DNA of 31,676 nt from JACDAN01 sp046714355 (GTDB lineage: Bacteria; Actinomycetota; Thermoleophilia; Gaiellales; Gaiellaceae), in assembly GCA_046714355.1 (NCBI GenBank), contig JBKKAR010000131.1:1-31676 (forward strand), written 5' to 3'. The notes beneath the pieces are model-generated. The model had not been told where the DNA came from and ran no database searches. It saw only the letters and a program-made list of their open reading frames with translations. Position numbers and translations under genes: made by a program. Shown here piece by piece: positions 16,712 to 22,578 of this stretch (the first letter of the stretch is position 1; every line of letters begins with the position of its first letter).

Positions 16712-16765
16712 GGAGAGGAGGAGCTTGGTTACCGAACCGCACTTCGGCAACAAAGCCTCCTCTCC
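16712..16765 (-). promoter_or_regulatory. Long two-tier hairpin at the end of the AarF-like gene
   Basis: GGAGAGGAGG (16712-16721) is the exact reverse complement of 16756-16765. Inside the 34-base loop CCGAA (16732-16736) pairs with TTCGG (16743-16747). The outer arm reaches the gene's stop codon at 16765-16767. Together with the T-run hairpin 9 bp further on the minus strand, it forms a tandem structure that could stabilise the mRNA end or act in termination or attenuation ahead of selD. Confidence 0.5.
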
Positions 16766-18357
16766 TACAAGGACCCGCGAGTGCGCAAAATCTTCCAAAG
16801 CATGTAGAGGCCGAGGGTCGCGGCCACCACGAAGCCGACCACGGCGATCCCGTCGTTGACCCGCGCCATCAAGGCGGAGGCCAGCAAGAGACCGGCGACG
16901 ATGATCGCGGCGCCGATGCGGTTGGCCGCGGAGCGCAGGACGCCCTCGAGCTCCTCGAGGTTCGCCGGCGTGAAGCCGATCCGCAGCGTTCCCTCCTCCA
17001 GCCGGTCGGCCACCTGCACGATGCGGCGCGGCAGCCGCGCCAGCGGTGCGAGCTGAGTGAACGCGTAGCTCGCGAACTCGGTCGGGGCGAGGCGTCGCTC
17101 GGCCTCGCGAAGCATGAGCTCGAGCGCGTCGGTCCGCAGCAGGTCGATCGGATCCATGGTCGGATCGAGGGTGCGGGCGATCGAGTCGGCCTGGGAGAGC
17201 GTCTTCCCGACCAGGGCGAAGCTCGTGGGAAGCCGGATCGCGTACTTGACGGACATGCGCTGCAGATCGGCGAGCGCATCCCCGGTCCGGATGCCCGAGA
17301 GCGGACGCCAGTGGTAGCGCGGGAGCTTGCGTCTGAGCTCCGCGACGAACGCGGGCTCATCCGACTCGAGCGTTGTCTGGGAGAGGCTGATGATCAGCGC
17401 AGACACGTCGTCTCCGCGGTTCTGGGCGATGGCGAGGAGTAGCTGCGCGATCGAGACCCTCGTGTCATCGTCGAGCCGGCCGAGCAGACCAAAGTCGAGG
17501 AGCGCGAGGCGCCCATCGGGGGTGACCAGGACGTTTCCGCGATGTGGGTCGGCGTGGTAGACGCCCTCCGCCGCAACCTGGCGCACGTAGGCGCGGAAGA
17601 ACTCCCGCGCCAAGTATGCCGCCCGCTCCTCGTCCAGACCGTGGTCGTCTCCGACCCGCTTCCCTTTGATGTGCTCGAGGACGAGGACCTCTTCGGTCAC
17701 GTGCGGGTGGATCACCTGGGGGACGATCAGGTCCGGGTGATCGGCGAGCATCCGACCGACGAGCTCGGTGTTGTTGGCCTCCTCGGTGAAATCGAGCTCG
17801 GCGAGGAGGTGCTGCTCGACTTCCTCCGCAAGGGCCGAGAGCTGCAGGAGTTGGGCTTTGCCCGATCTGCGCTCGAAGAAGTCGGCGGTCGACCGCAGGA
17901 GGTCGAGGTCGACTCTTGCCTGCTCGAGCACGCCGGGCCGTCGGATCTTCACGACCACTTCGCGGCCGTCGGTCATCAGCGCCTTGTGGATCTGCGCGAT
18001 CGACGCGGCAGCCAGCGGCTCAGGGTCGATGCGAGCGAATGCGCTCTCCCCGATCGAGCGCCGAATCACCGGTTCGACCTCGGCGAAGGGCACCGGCGGC
18101 ACCTCGTCGACGAGCCTCGTCAGCTCCTCGATGTAGACGTCCGGCATCAGGTCAGGCCGGGACGAGAGGAGCTGGCCGAGCTTCACATAGGTCGTGCCGA
18201 GCTCCTCGAGCGCCTGGCGGAACTCACGCGCTGCCTCGGGCGTCGCAGGCCGCTCGCCGGCCACACCGATCTCACGGAGAACGCGGAGCAACCGCGAGTT
18301 CCGCGCGACCTTGCCGACCTGGAAAGCCCGTCGGAGCCGTTCACGCCTGGCACCCAT
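16765..18357 (-). CDS. AarF/ABC1/UbiB-family atypical kinase-like protein
   Basis: A 530-residue member of the UbiB family, which assists quinone biosynthesis or lipid homeostasis; in organisms without ubiquinone its role is unsettled. The KxGQ motif is in TYVKLGQLLSSRPDLMP (Lys59, Gln62), the alanine-rich nucleotide loop is LAAASIAQIHKA (115-126), the beta-3 lysine is Lys137 in VVVKIRRPG, the catalytic-like motif is HADPHRGN (268-275) and the metal motif is LDFG (287-290). Two C-terminal membrane helices (roughly 463-485 and 492-512) anchor it, as in the longer UbiB proteins. It starts with ATG at 18357, 183 bp downstream of the 36-codon ORF on the same strand; no terminator is seen between them. 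Confidence 0.9.
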   Translation of the reverse strand: MGARRERLRRAFQVGKVARNSRLLRVLREIGVAGERPATPEAAREFRQALEELGTTYVKLGQLLSSRPDLMPDVYIEELTRLVDEVPPVPFAEVEPVIRRSIGESAFARIDPEPLAAASIAQIHKALMTDGREVVVKIRRPGVLEQARVDLDLLRSTADFFERRSGKAQLLQLSALAEEVEQHLLAELDFTEEANNTELVGRMLADHPDLIVPQVIHPHVTEEVLVLEHIKGKRVGDDHGLDEERAAYLAREFFRAYVRQVAAEGVYHADPHRGNVLVTPDGRLALLDFGLLGRLDDDTRVSIAQLLLAIAQNRGDDVSALIISLSQTTLESDEPAFVAELRRKLPRYHWRPLSGIRTGDALADLQRMSVKYAIRLPTSFALVGKTLSQADSIARTLDPTMDPIDLLRTDALELMLREAERRLAPTEFASYAFTQLAPLARLPRRIVQVADRLEEGTLRIGFTPANLEELEGVLRSAANRIGAAIIVAGLLLASALMARVNDGIAVVGFVVAATLGLYMLWKILRTRGSL

Positions 18358-18540
18358 CGCGCCGGATTCTCACGTCTGCGGAAACCGAGCGTCCGAAGAA
18401 ACCGGCTCCCCCCTTGGATCCGTTTCCTCGTTCGCGCGTATCTCGGGTGGTTCTCGGCGGACGCCTCCCGCTGATCAGACCCCTCGCGGGCGGCGAGTTC
18501 CTACCCGGTGCCTCGCCGTTGGCAGCTTCCGTTCGACGAT

Positions 18541-18651
18541 TTAGGGGAACAAGGAGACGTCGTCGAAGAAACCGCCACCACTGACAGCACCGACGACGGC
18601 AAGGGCGACGAGGACAATCATCTTGAGCTGATTGTTGCGCAGAACGTTCAC
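18541..18651 (-). CDS. 36-residue candidate signal pro-peptide next to the HTH-TPR regulator
   Basis: A short ORF starting with GTG at 18651 and ending with TAA. Upstream is a purine-rich ribosome site (GGAAGAAAGGGG on the minus strand) overlapping the tail of the regulator gene, whose stop codon is 11 bp away, so translation is probably coupled. The peptide has three parts: a polar basic start MNVLRNNQLK (1-10), a hydrophobic core MIVLVALAVVGAVSGGG (11-27) and a short tail FFDDVSLFP (28-36). A signal-peptidase-like site could follow AVS (22-24). This resembles pro-peptides of RRNPP quorum-sensing systems in size, layout and position. It could instead be a small membrane protein or a chance ORF, but the strong start signal and non-random composition argue against chance. 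Confidence 0.6.
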   Translation of the reverse strand: MNVLRNNQLKMIVLVALAVVGAVSGGGFFDDVSLFP

Positions 18652-18662
18652 CCCCTTTCTTC

Positions 18663-20009
18663 CTAGAACCTGAAGTCCTGGAGCGCCTCTGCGGCCCTCC
18701 GGTAGAGCTGCGCGGCCACCTGATCCTGACCGCGCCGCGCCGCAAGATCGCCCTTGGCGATCCAAGCTGACGCGCGATGGCTTACTGAGGAAAGCTGTTC
18801 GAAGCTCCGTTCGGCGTGCTCGAACTCAGCCTCGGCCTCGTCCAGACGGTTCTGTTCGAGGAGCGATCGGCCGAGAACGAGCTGCGCGTTCCCGATCTCG
18901 TCGACGACGTCGACGCGATCGCCAAGCAACGTGAGCGCCTGGCGCGCATGCTCCTCGGCTGGCTCGATCTGGCCGGTGCGGAGCTGAACCTGTGCGAGCG
19001 ACGAGACGGCGCGGGCGGCATCCGTTTCGCTGCCGTACTCGAGGAGCACGCGGAACGACTCGTTCAGTTGCTCGATCGCGTCCTCGGGCTTGCCGAGCAG
19101 GAAGCTCAGGCCCCCGAGGTTGTTCAAGACCTTTCCGACCGTCGCACGATCGGCGATCTCCTCGAACTGGGCCTTCGCCTGCTCCGCGTACTTGCGAGCG
19201 AGAACCCACTGGCCCTGGCGCTCGGCCACGAGCGATGCCTGGAAGTACACGCGGGCGACGGTGCGTGGGTCGTCGAGCGCCTCTGCGAGCTCGAGCGCGC
19301 GCTCGAGATCCTCCCGCGCGGCCTCGTAATCTCTGTGACGCCGATAGCAGCGGGATCGCCAGCCGAAGATCTCTGCGCGAAGCCGGTCGCATGGAAGCTC
19401 GGAGCCCTCAGCCAGCGCGAGCGCCTCGTTGAAGAGGCCGATCGCGGTCTGGATGCTCGACAGCTCGACCCGGCAGGCACCGAGGCGGAACAGGATCTCC
19501 GCCCGATCGACCTCCGAGAACATCGGATCCTCAGCCATGGAGCGCGCACGGGTCAGAAGCTCGACGGCTTCCTTGACGTTTCCGGTGCGCATCCGGCACC
19601 ACGCCTCGCCCGAGAGCGCCCGGACCTCGAGCTCCGTCGCGGCGATGCCGACGATTCCAGGCCGAACCTTGCTGAACTCCTCGACGGCCTCCGCGTACTC
19701 GTGGCTCTGGCTCAGGGCCTCGGCCCGGGCCAGGGTGGTCTCGATTCGGCCGCGCTCGTCGGCGGAGACGCCGCTGGCGAGGAAGCCGGGGTCAACGCCC
19801 AGGCGTTGCGCGAGCCACTCGAGCGTCTCCTGCGTCGGGCGCGTCTTACCGCGCTCGATCTGACTGACGTATTCCTTCGAGAAGCGCTCGCCCGCGAGGT
19901 CCGTCTGCGTCAGGCCCGCGTTGACCCTGAGCGTGCGAAGGCGCTCGCCCAATCCTCCGTTCGGAAGACGGCCGAGACGCTGCGGCTTACTCTGGATCGC
20001 GCGGTTCAC
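18663..20009 (-). CDS. XRE-HTH / tetratricopeptide-repeat regulator (RRNPP-like architecture)
   Basis: A 448-residue cytosolic regulator. Residues about 19-72 are a Cro/XRE helix-turn-helix: LGERLRTLRVNAGLTQTDLA, then FSKEYVSQIERGKTRPT and ETLEWLAQRLGV. Residues about 80-445 are a near-continuous array of tetratricopeptide repeats, e.g. AEAVEEFSKV, AIGLFNEALALAEGS, AAREDLERALELAEALDDP, ARKYAEQAKAQFEEI, AIEQLNESFRVLLEYGS, AEEHARQALTLLGD and AEAEFEHAERSFEQL. HTH plus TPR is the form of PlcR, PrgX, Rgg and NprR, which bind short peptides in the TPR groove; other HTH-TPR proteins do not. GTG start at 20009. Its own promoter carries an ACTTGAC motif also found at the divergent promoter, consistent with autoregulation. 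Confidence 0.85.
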   Translation of the reverse strand: MNRAIQSKPQRLGRLPNGGLGERLRTLRVNAGLTQTDLAGERFSKEYVSQIERGKTRPTQETLEWLAQRLGVDPGFLASGVSADERGRIETTLARAEALSQSHEYAEAVEEFSKVRPGIVGIAATELEVRALSGEAWCRMRTGNVKEAVELLTRARSMAEDPMFSEVDRAEILFRLGACRVELSSIQTAIGLFNEALALAEGSELPCDRLRAEIFGWRSRCYRRHRDYEAAREDLERALELAEALDDPRTVARVYFQASLVAERQGQWVLARKYAEQAKAQFEEIADRATVGKVLNNLGGLSFLLGKPEDAIEQLNESFRVLLEYGSETDAARAVSSLAQVQLRTGQIEPAEEHARQALTLLGDRVDVVDEIGNAQLVLGRSLLEQNRLDEAEAEFEHAERSFEQLSSVSHRASAWIAKGDLAARRGQDQVAAQLYRRAAEALQDFRF

Positions 20010-20044
20010 TGGGAAGTCAACTCCATGGGCGGCGAGGGGCGACT

Positions 20045-20157
20045 ACTTGACCATACGATATCGCACCGGCCCGGTCGATCCCCCAAAAGGGTCATGGCTA
20101 CAGGGGAAAACATGTCAACCAAGCCTATCTCAAAATCACTTGACCGAGGCACTTGAC
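20045..20157. promoter_or_regulatory. Repeated ACTTGAC operator-like motifs between the divergent promoters
   Basis: ACTTGAC occurs at 20045-20051, 20138-20144 and 20151-20157; the last two lie in tandem 13 bp apart as CACTTGAC, and the third includes the -35 box of the plus-strand promoter. The inverse core GTCAA is at 20016-20020 and 20114-20118. Five TTGAC/GTCAA cores in about 140 bp is far more than expected in GC-rich DNA. Binding by the adjacent regulator is inferred. Confidence 0.5.
20050..20078 (-). promoter_or_regulatory. Candidate promoter of the HTH-TPR regulator
   Basis: Read on the minus strand, TCGACC (20078-20073) and TATGGT (20055-20050) are spaced by exactly 17 bases, a reasonable sigma70 pair. 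Transcription would start near 20043, about 35 bases before the GTG. The plus-strand sequence ACTTGAC at 20045-20051 overlaps the -10 box and probable start point, a place suited to repression. Confidence 0.5.
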
Positions 20158-20181
20158 TAGTTGGGAATACCGTCGTATAGT
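20153..20181 (+). promoter_or_regulatory. Near-consensus sigma70 promoter of the short transcript
   Basis: TTGACT (20153-20158) and TATAGT (20176-20181) are separated by exactly 17 bases; each box differs from consensus at one position. This is the strongest promoter seen in the window. Transcription should begin near 20188 and run toward the terminator at 20337-20372. Confidence 0.75.
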
Positions 20182-20241
20182 CAGTCCACCGAGCAGCCAG
20201 ACCGCATAAAGGGTCGAAGCTGTTCGGGAGGCGCGCCAGAT

Positions 20242-20325
20242 ATGGCGACGGTGACCCGGAGGAGTTGGCTGGGCCGCAGAGTCAAGGCCTTCGGGCCGTC
20301 GTCACAGAGGTGGGCTCGCCGCTAG
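20242..20325 (+). CDS. 27-residue basic mini-ORF within the short transcript
   Basis: ATG at 20242 is preceded 10 bases earlier by GGGAGG (20226-20231), an acceptable ribosome site. The peptide begins MATVTRRSWLGRR and ends SSQRWARR; it carries eight arginines and one lysine, no acidic residue, and no hydrophobic export segment. ORFs of this length arise easily by chance in GC-rich DNA, so translation is uncertain. If real, it might be a target or effector of the adjacent regulator. Confidence 0.3.
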   Translation: MATVTRRSWLGRRVKAFGPSSQRWARR

Positions 20326-20336
20326 AGAGATACCGA

Positions 20337-20372
20337 ACCCCCGGGGGCCGCAGCCCGGGGGTTCCTTTTTTT
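20337..20372 (+). terminator. Strong intrinsic terminator of the short transcript
   Basis: GAACCCCCGGG and CCCGGGGGTTC form a perfect 11-bp stem at about 20335-20364, followed by C and a run of seven T. This is the clearest intrinsic terminator in the window. Confidence 0.9.
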
Positions 20373-20442
20373 CGGGGCGGCTCGGCCCCTCCGGGGCCGC
20401 GCGGCATTCGAAGCCGCAGCCGGCGCATCCTTGACCTAGTCC

Positions 20443-20473
20443 GTCAGTGACGGAACCGGCAAAGCCGGTTCCT
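20443..20473. repeat. Two adjacent palindromes between the short RNA and the TetR gene
   Basis: TCCGTCA and TGACGGA flank a single G (about 20440-20454), directly followed by GGAACCGGC and GCCGGTTCC around AAA (about 20453-20473). On the minus strand these come after the TetR stop codon at 20487 and could serve as an RNA 3' end, although no T-run follows. The rest of the 20373-20486 gap is GC-rich with nothing else I can support. Confidence 0.45.
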
Positions 20474-20486
20474 CGGCGAAGTCGCC

Positions 20487-21092
20487 CTACTCGTTTCGGC
20501 CGGTGACCCAACGGCGGCGAGAGGCAACGATTCTGGGGAATTCGTCGTCGAGCATGCCGCCGAGGCGTTTGCTGACGGTTGCCAGCAGGCCGATGGAGAT
20601 GAAGATCCACGCTTCCGCGTCGGCGTCGCGGTCCTCTGGGATGCCTCCGATTGCTTGCGAGCGCCGGATCACGTCGGACACGAAGCTGTGGACTTCTCTC
20701 ATGTGGCGCTTGAGGTAGCGGCGGATCTCGGGGTCGTCGCTCGCCTCGGTCAGCGCCTGGATCCAGAGGTTTGCGATCAGGCCGCGCTTGTCCTTGGCCT
20801 CCAGATACGCGTTCCCCATCGCGCTGACCCAGAGCGCCGGATCCGGCTCCGCCTCGACAGCGGCATTCCACATGGCGCGGCACTCCTCCCAGGCGTTGTG
20901 GAGACAGGCCAGGTAGAGGTCCCGCTTGGAGGCGAAGTGCCGGTAGAGGATCGGTTCGGTGACGCCGGCGTTCCGCGCGATCTCGGCGGTCGTCGTTCCT
21001 CGGTAGCTCCCCTTGGAGAAGATCCCGCAGGCACAGTCCAGGACGGCGGCGCGCCGCTCCTCGGCGGTCAGCCGGGGTCTAGTCGAGCTCAC
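20487..21092 (-). CDS. TetR/AcrR-family transcriptional regulator
   Basis: A 201-residue repressor-type protein. Residues about 11-57 form the TetR DNA-binding domain: ERRAAVLDCACGIFSKGSYR, then TTTAEIARNAGVTEPILYRHF with the recognition helix, then ASKRDLYLACL. The helical C-terminal domain (60-201) is the ligand-binding part. The GTG start overlaps the TGA of the upstream MFS transporter gene (GTGA), so the two are co-translated and the regulator most likely controls that transporter and perhaps the divergent MMPL gene through the dyad at 22539-22565. Confidence 0.9.
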   Translation of the reverse strand: MSSTRPRLTAEERRAAVLDCACGIFSKGSYRGTTTAEIARNAGVTEPILYRHFASKRDLYLACLHNAWEECRAMWNAAVEAEPDPALWVSAMGNAYLEAKDKRGLIANLWIQALTEASDDPEIRRYLKRHMREVHSFVSDVIRRSQAIGGIPEDRDADAEAWIFISIGLLATVSKRLGGMLDDEFPRIVASRRRWVTGRNE

Positions 21093-22537
21093 GCTAGCTC
21101 CGGGACCGTCTCGACGTGACCCGGGTCATGCATCTCGTGCGGACGGACGAGGACGAACGAGACGACCGCACCGACCAGCGCGATGGCCGCCGCGACCATC
21201 AGCGTCGTGGAGAAGCCGTCGACGAAGCGCTCGGGATCGCGAAAGACCTCGGCCCCCTCCAGACCGCCGACCTCGTGGGCCATGATCGCGCCCATCAGGG
21301 CGATGCCGATCGAGCCGCCGACCTGCCGAAACGCGTTGAGCACGGCCGATCCGACGCCGGACTTGTCCACCGGCAGCGCGCGCACCGCGGCGGCGGCGCT
21401 CGGGGTCATCACGAGCGCCATCCCCATCCCGCCCACGACCAGCCCGGGCAAGAGGTCCCAGTACCGCTCGGTGGCGTCGAGTGTCGAGAAGTAGACGAGC
21501 TGAGCGGCGACGAGCAGCATCCCGAAAGTCATCAGCCACCGGGAGCCGACTTTGTCCGACGTCTTTCCGGCGATCGGGGCGATGAGGATGATCATGATCG
21601 TCATCGGAAGGAACGCGGCGCCGGCCTGGACGGCCGAGTAGCCCAGGATTCCTTGCATGTAGAGCGAGACGAAGAAGAAGACGCCGAACATCGCCAGCGC
21701 GACGAGCAGGATGGCGATGTTCGCGCCGGCGAAGGTCCCGTTGCGGAAGAGCGAGAGGTCGAGCATCGGCAGGCGCTGGCGCGTCTCGAGCAGCACGAAA
21801 GCGACGAGCATGACGGCGGCGACGACGAAGGCGCCGACGATCCGGCCCGAAGTCCAGCCGTACGTGTTCGCCTCGATCAGCCCATAGGTGAACGCGAACA
21901 AGCCGATCCCGGAGGTCAGGAGGCCCGGTAAGTCGAGCCGCTGCTCGGCTGATTCGTCCTTGGACTCCGGAATGAGGACGAAGCTCGCGATGATCGCCAG
22001 GATCCCGACCGGGACGTTGACGAAGAAGATCCAGCTCCAGTCGAGGTGCTGGGTGAGCAGGCCGCCGACGAGCGGCCCGATTGCGAGCGCGAGCGCCGAG
22101 ACGCCGGCCCAGATCCCGATCGCCATGCCGCGCTGGTGCGGCGGAAATGTCGCCGCGATGATCGAGAGCGTGGCCGGGTTCATCAGCGCCGCCCCCACCC
22201 CTTGCACGATCCGGGCGCCGATCAGGAACTCGCCGCTCTCCGCGAACCCGCAGGCGAGGGAGGAACCCGTGAAGATCACGAGGCCGACCACGAAGATCAG
22301 CCTGCGCCCGAGCAGATCCGCGAGCTTTCCGCCCGTCAGCATCACCGACGCGAAGGTGAGCGCGTAGCCGGTGACGATCCATTCGAGCTCGGCGAGCCCG
22401 ACGCCGAGGTCGCGCGCCATCGACGGCAGCGCCACGTTCACAACGGTGTTGTCGAGCATGATCATGAACAGACCGAAGGAGACCGCGGCGAGCGTCCACC
22501 ACTTGCGCGTCTCCTCGGTAAAGAGATGGACTTTCAT
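21089..22537 (-). CDS. MFS drug efflux transporter, DHA2 (EmrB/QacA-like) family
   Basis: Proton-coupled multidrug exporter of the inner membrane. 482 residues with about 14 hydrophobic segments, the DHA2 count. Family motifs are visible: LDNTVVNVALPSM in helix 1 (motif D1 with its Asp), KLADLLGRRLIF (motif A, loop 2-3), GARIVQGVGAALMNPATL (motif B), and GPLVGGLLTQHLDWSWIFFVNVP (motif C and the WSWIFFVN block). Ends in a short cytosolic tail. ATG at 22537 has no ribosome site and lies a few bases from a TAACAT/TAGT-like -10, so the mRNA may be leaderless. It forms an operon with the TetR gene downstream. Confidence 0.92.
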   Translation of the reverse strand: MKVHLFTEETRKWWTLAAVSFGLFMIMLDNTVVNVALPSMARDLGVGLAELEWIVTGYALTFASVMLTGGKLADLLGRRLIFVVGLVIFTGSSLACGFAESGEFLIGARIVQGVGAALMNPATLSIIAATFPPHQRGMAIGIWAGVSALALAIGPLVGGLLTQHLDWSWIFFVNVPVGILAIIASFVLIPESKDESAEQRLDLPGLLTSGIGLFAFTYGLIEANTYGWTSGRIVGAFVVAAVMLVAFVLLETRQRLPMLDLSLFRNGTFAGANIAILLVALAMFGVFFFVSLYMQGILGYSAVQAGAAFLPMTIMIILIAPIAGKTSDKVGSRWLMTFGMLLVAAQLVYFSTLDATERYWDLLPGLVVGGMGMALVMTPSAAAAVRALPVDKSGVGSAVLNAFRQVGGSIGIALMGAIMAHEVGGLEGAEVFRDPERFVDGFSTTLMVAAAIALVGAVVSFVLVRPHEMHDPGHVETVPELA

Positions 22538-22538
22538 G

Positions 22539-22569
22539 TAGTGAGGACTATGTTAGCGCTCACTAATAT
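22539..22569. promoter_or_regulatory. Divergent promoter region with a TetR-type operator dyad
   Basis: TAGTGAG (22539-22545) and CTCACTA (22559-22565) are perfect 7-bp inverted arms 13 bases apart. A second small dyad CACT/AGTG overlaps at 22561-22574. TAATAT (22564-22569) is a good -10 box placed 9 bases before the MMPL start at 22579. All of this lies in the 41 bp between the two divergent start codons, so one bound TetR dimer could block both genes. Confidence 0.65.
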
Positions 22570-22578
22570 GAGTGGTCA

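Larger units (their letters stand above)
20188..20372 (+). ncRNA. Short terminated transcript of about 185 nt, candidate small RNA
   Basis: The interval between a strong promoter and a strong intrinsic terminator holds no long ORF. It can fold: GCAGC/GCTGT with an inner GACC/GGTC stem, then CGCCA-GATA-TGGCG, then GGCC-TTCG-GGCC, then the terminator stem. I do not recognise 6S RNA, SRP RNA, RNase P, tmRNA or a known riboswitch in it. It may act as a small RNA or be the mRNA of the 27-codon ORF inside it. The start is predicted from the promoter, not observed. Confidence 0.55.

Noticed and set aside
18541..18765. Longer 74-residue reading of the small ORF frame, beginning inside the regulator gene
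   Set aside because: The extension overlaps the regulator's C-terminal coding region and has arginine/glycine-rich shadow composition; the GTG at 18651 has the ribosome site and gives a sensible peptide.
20188..20372. Known structured RNAs (6S, SRP, RNase P, tmRNA, c-di-AMP or cobalamin riboswitch) for the short transcript
   Set aside because: None of their conserved core sequences could be found by eye, and a riboswitch would need a downstream plus-strand gene, which is lacking.
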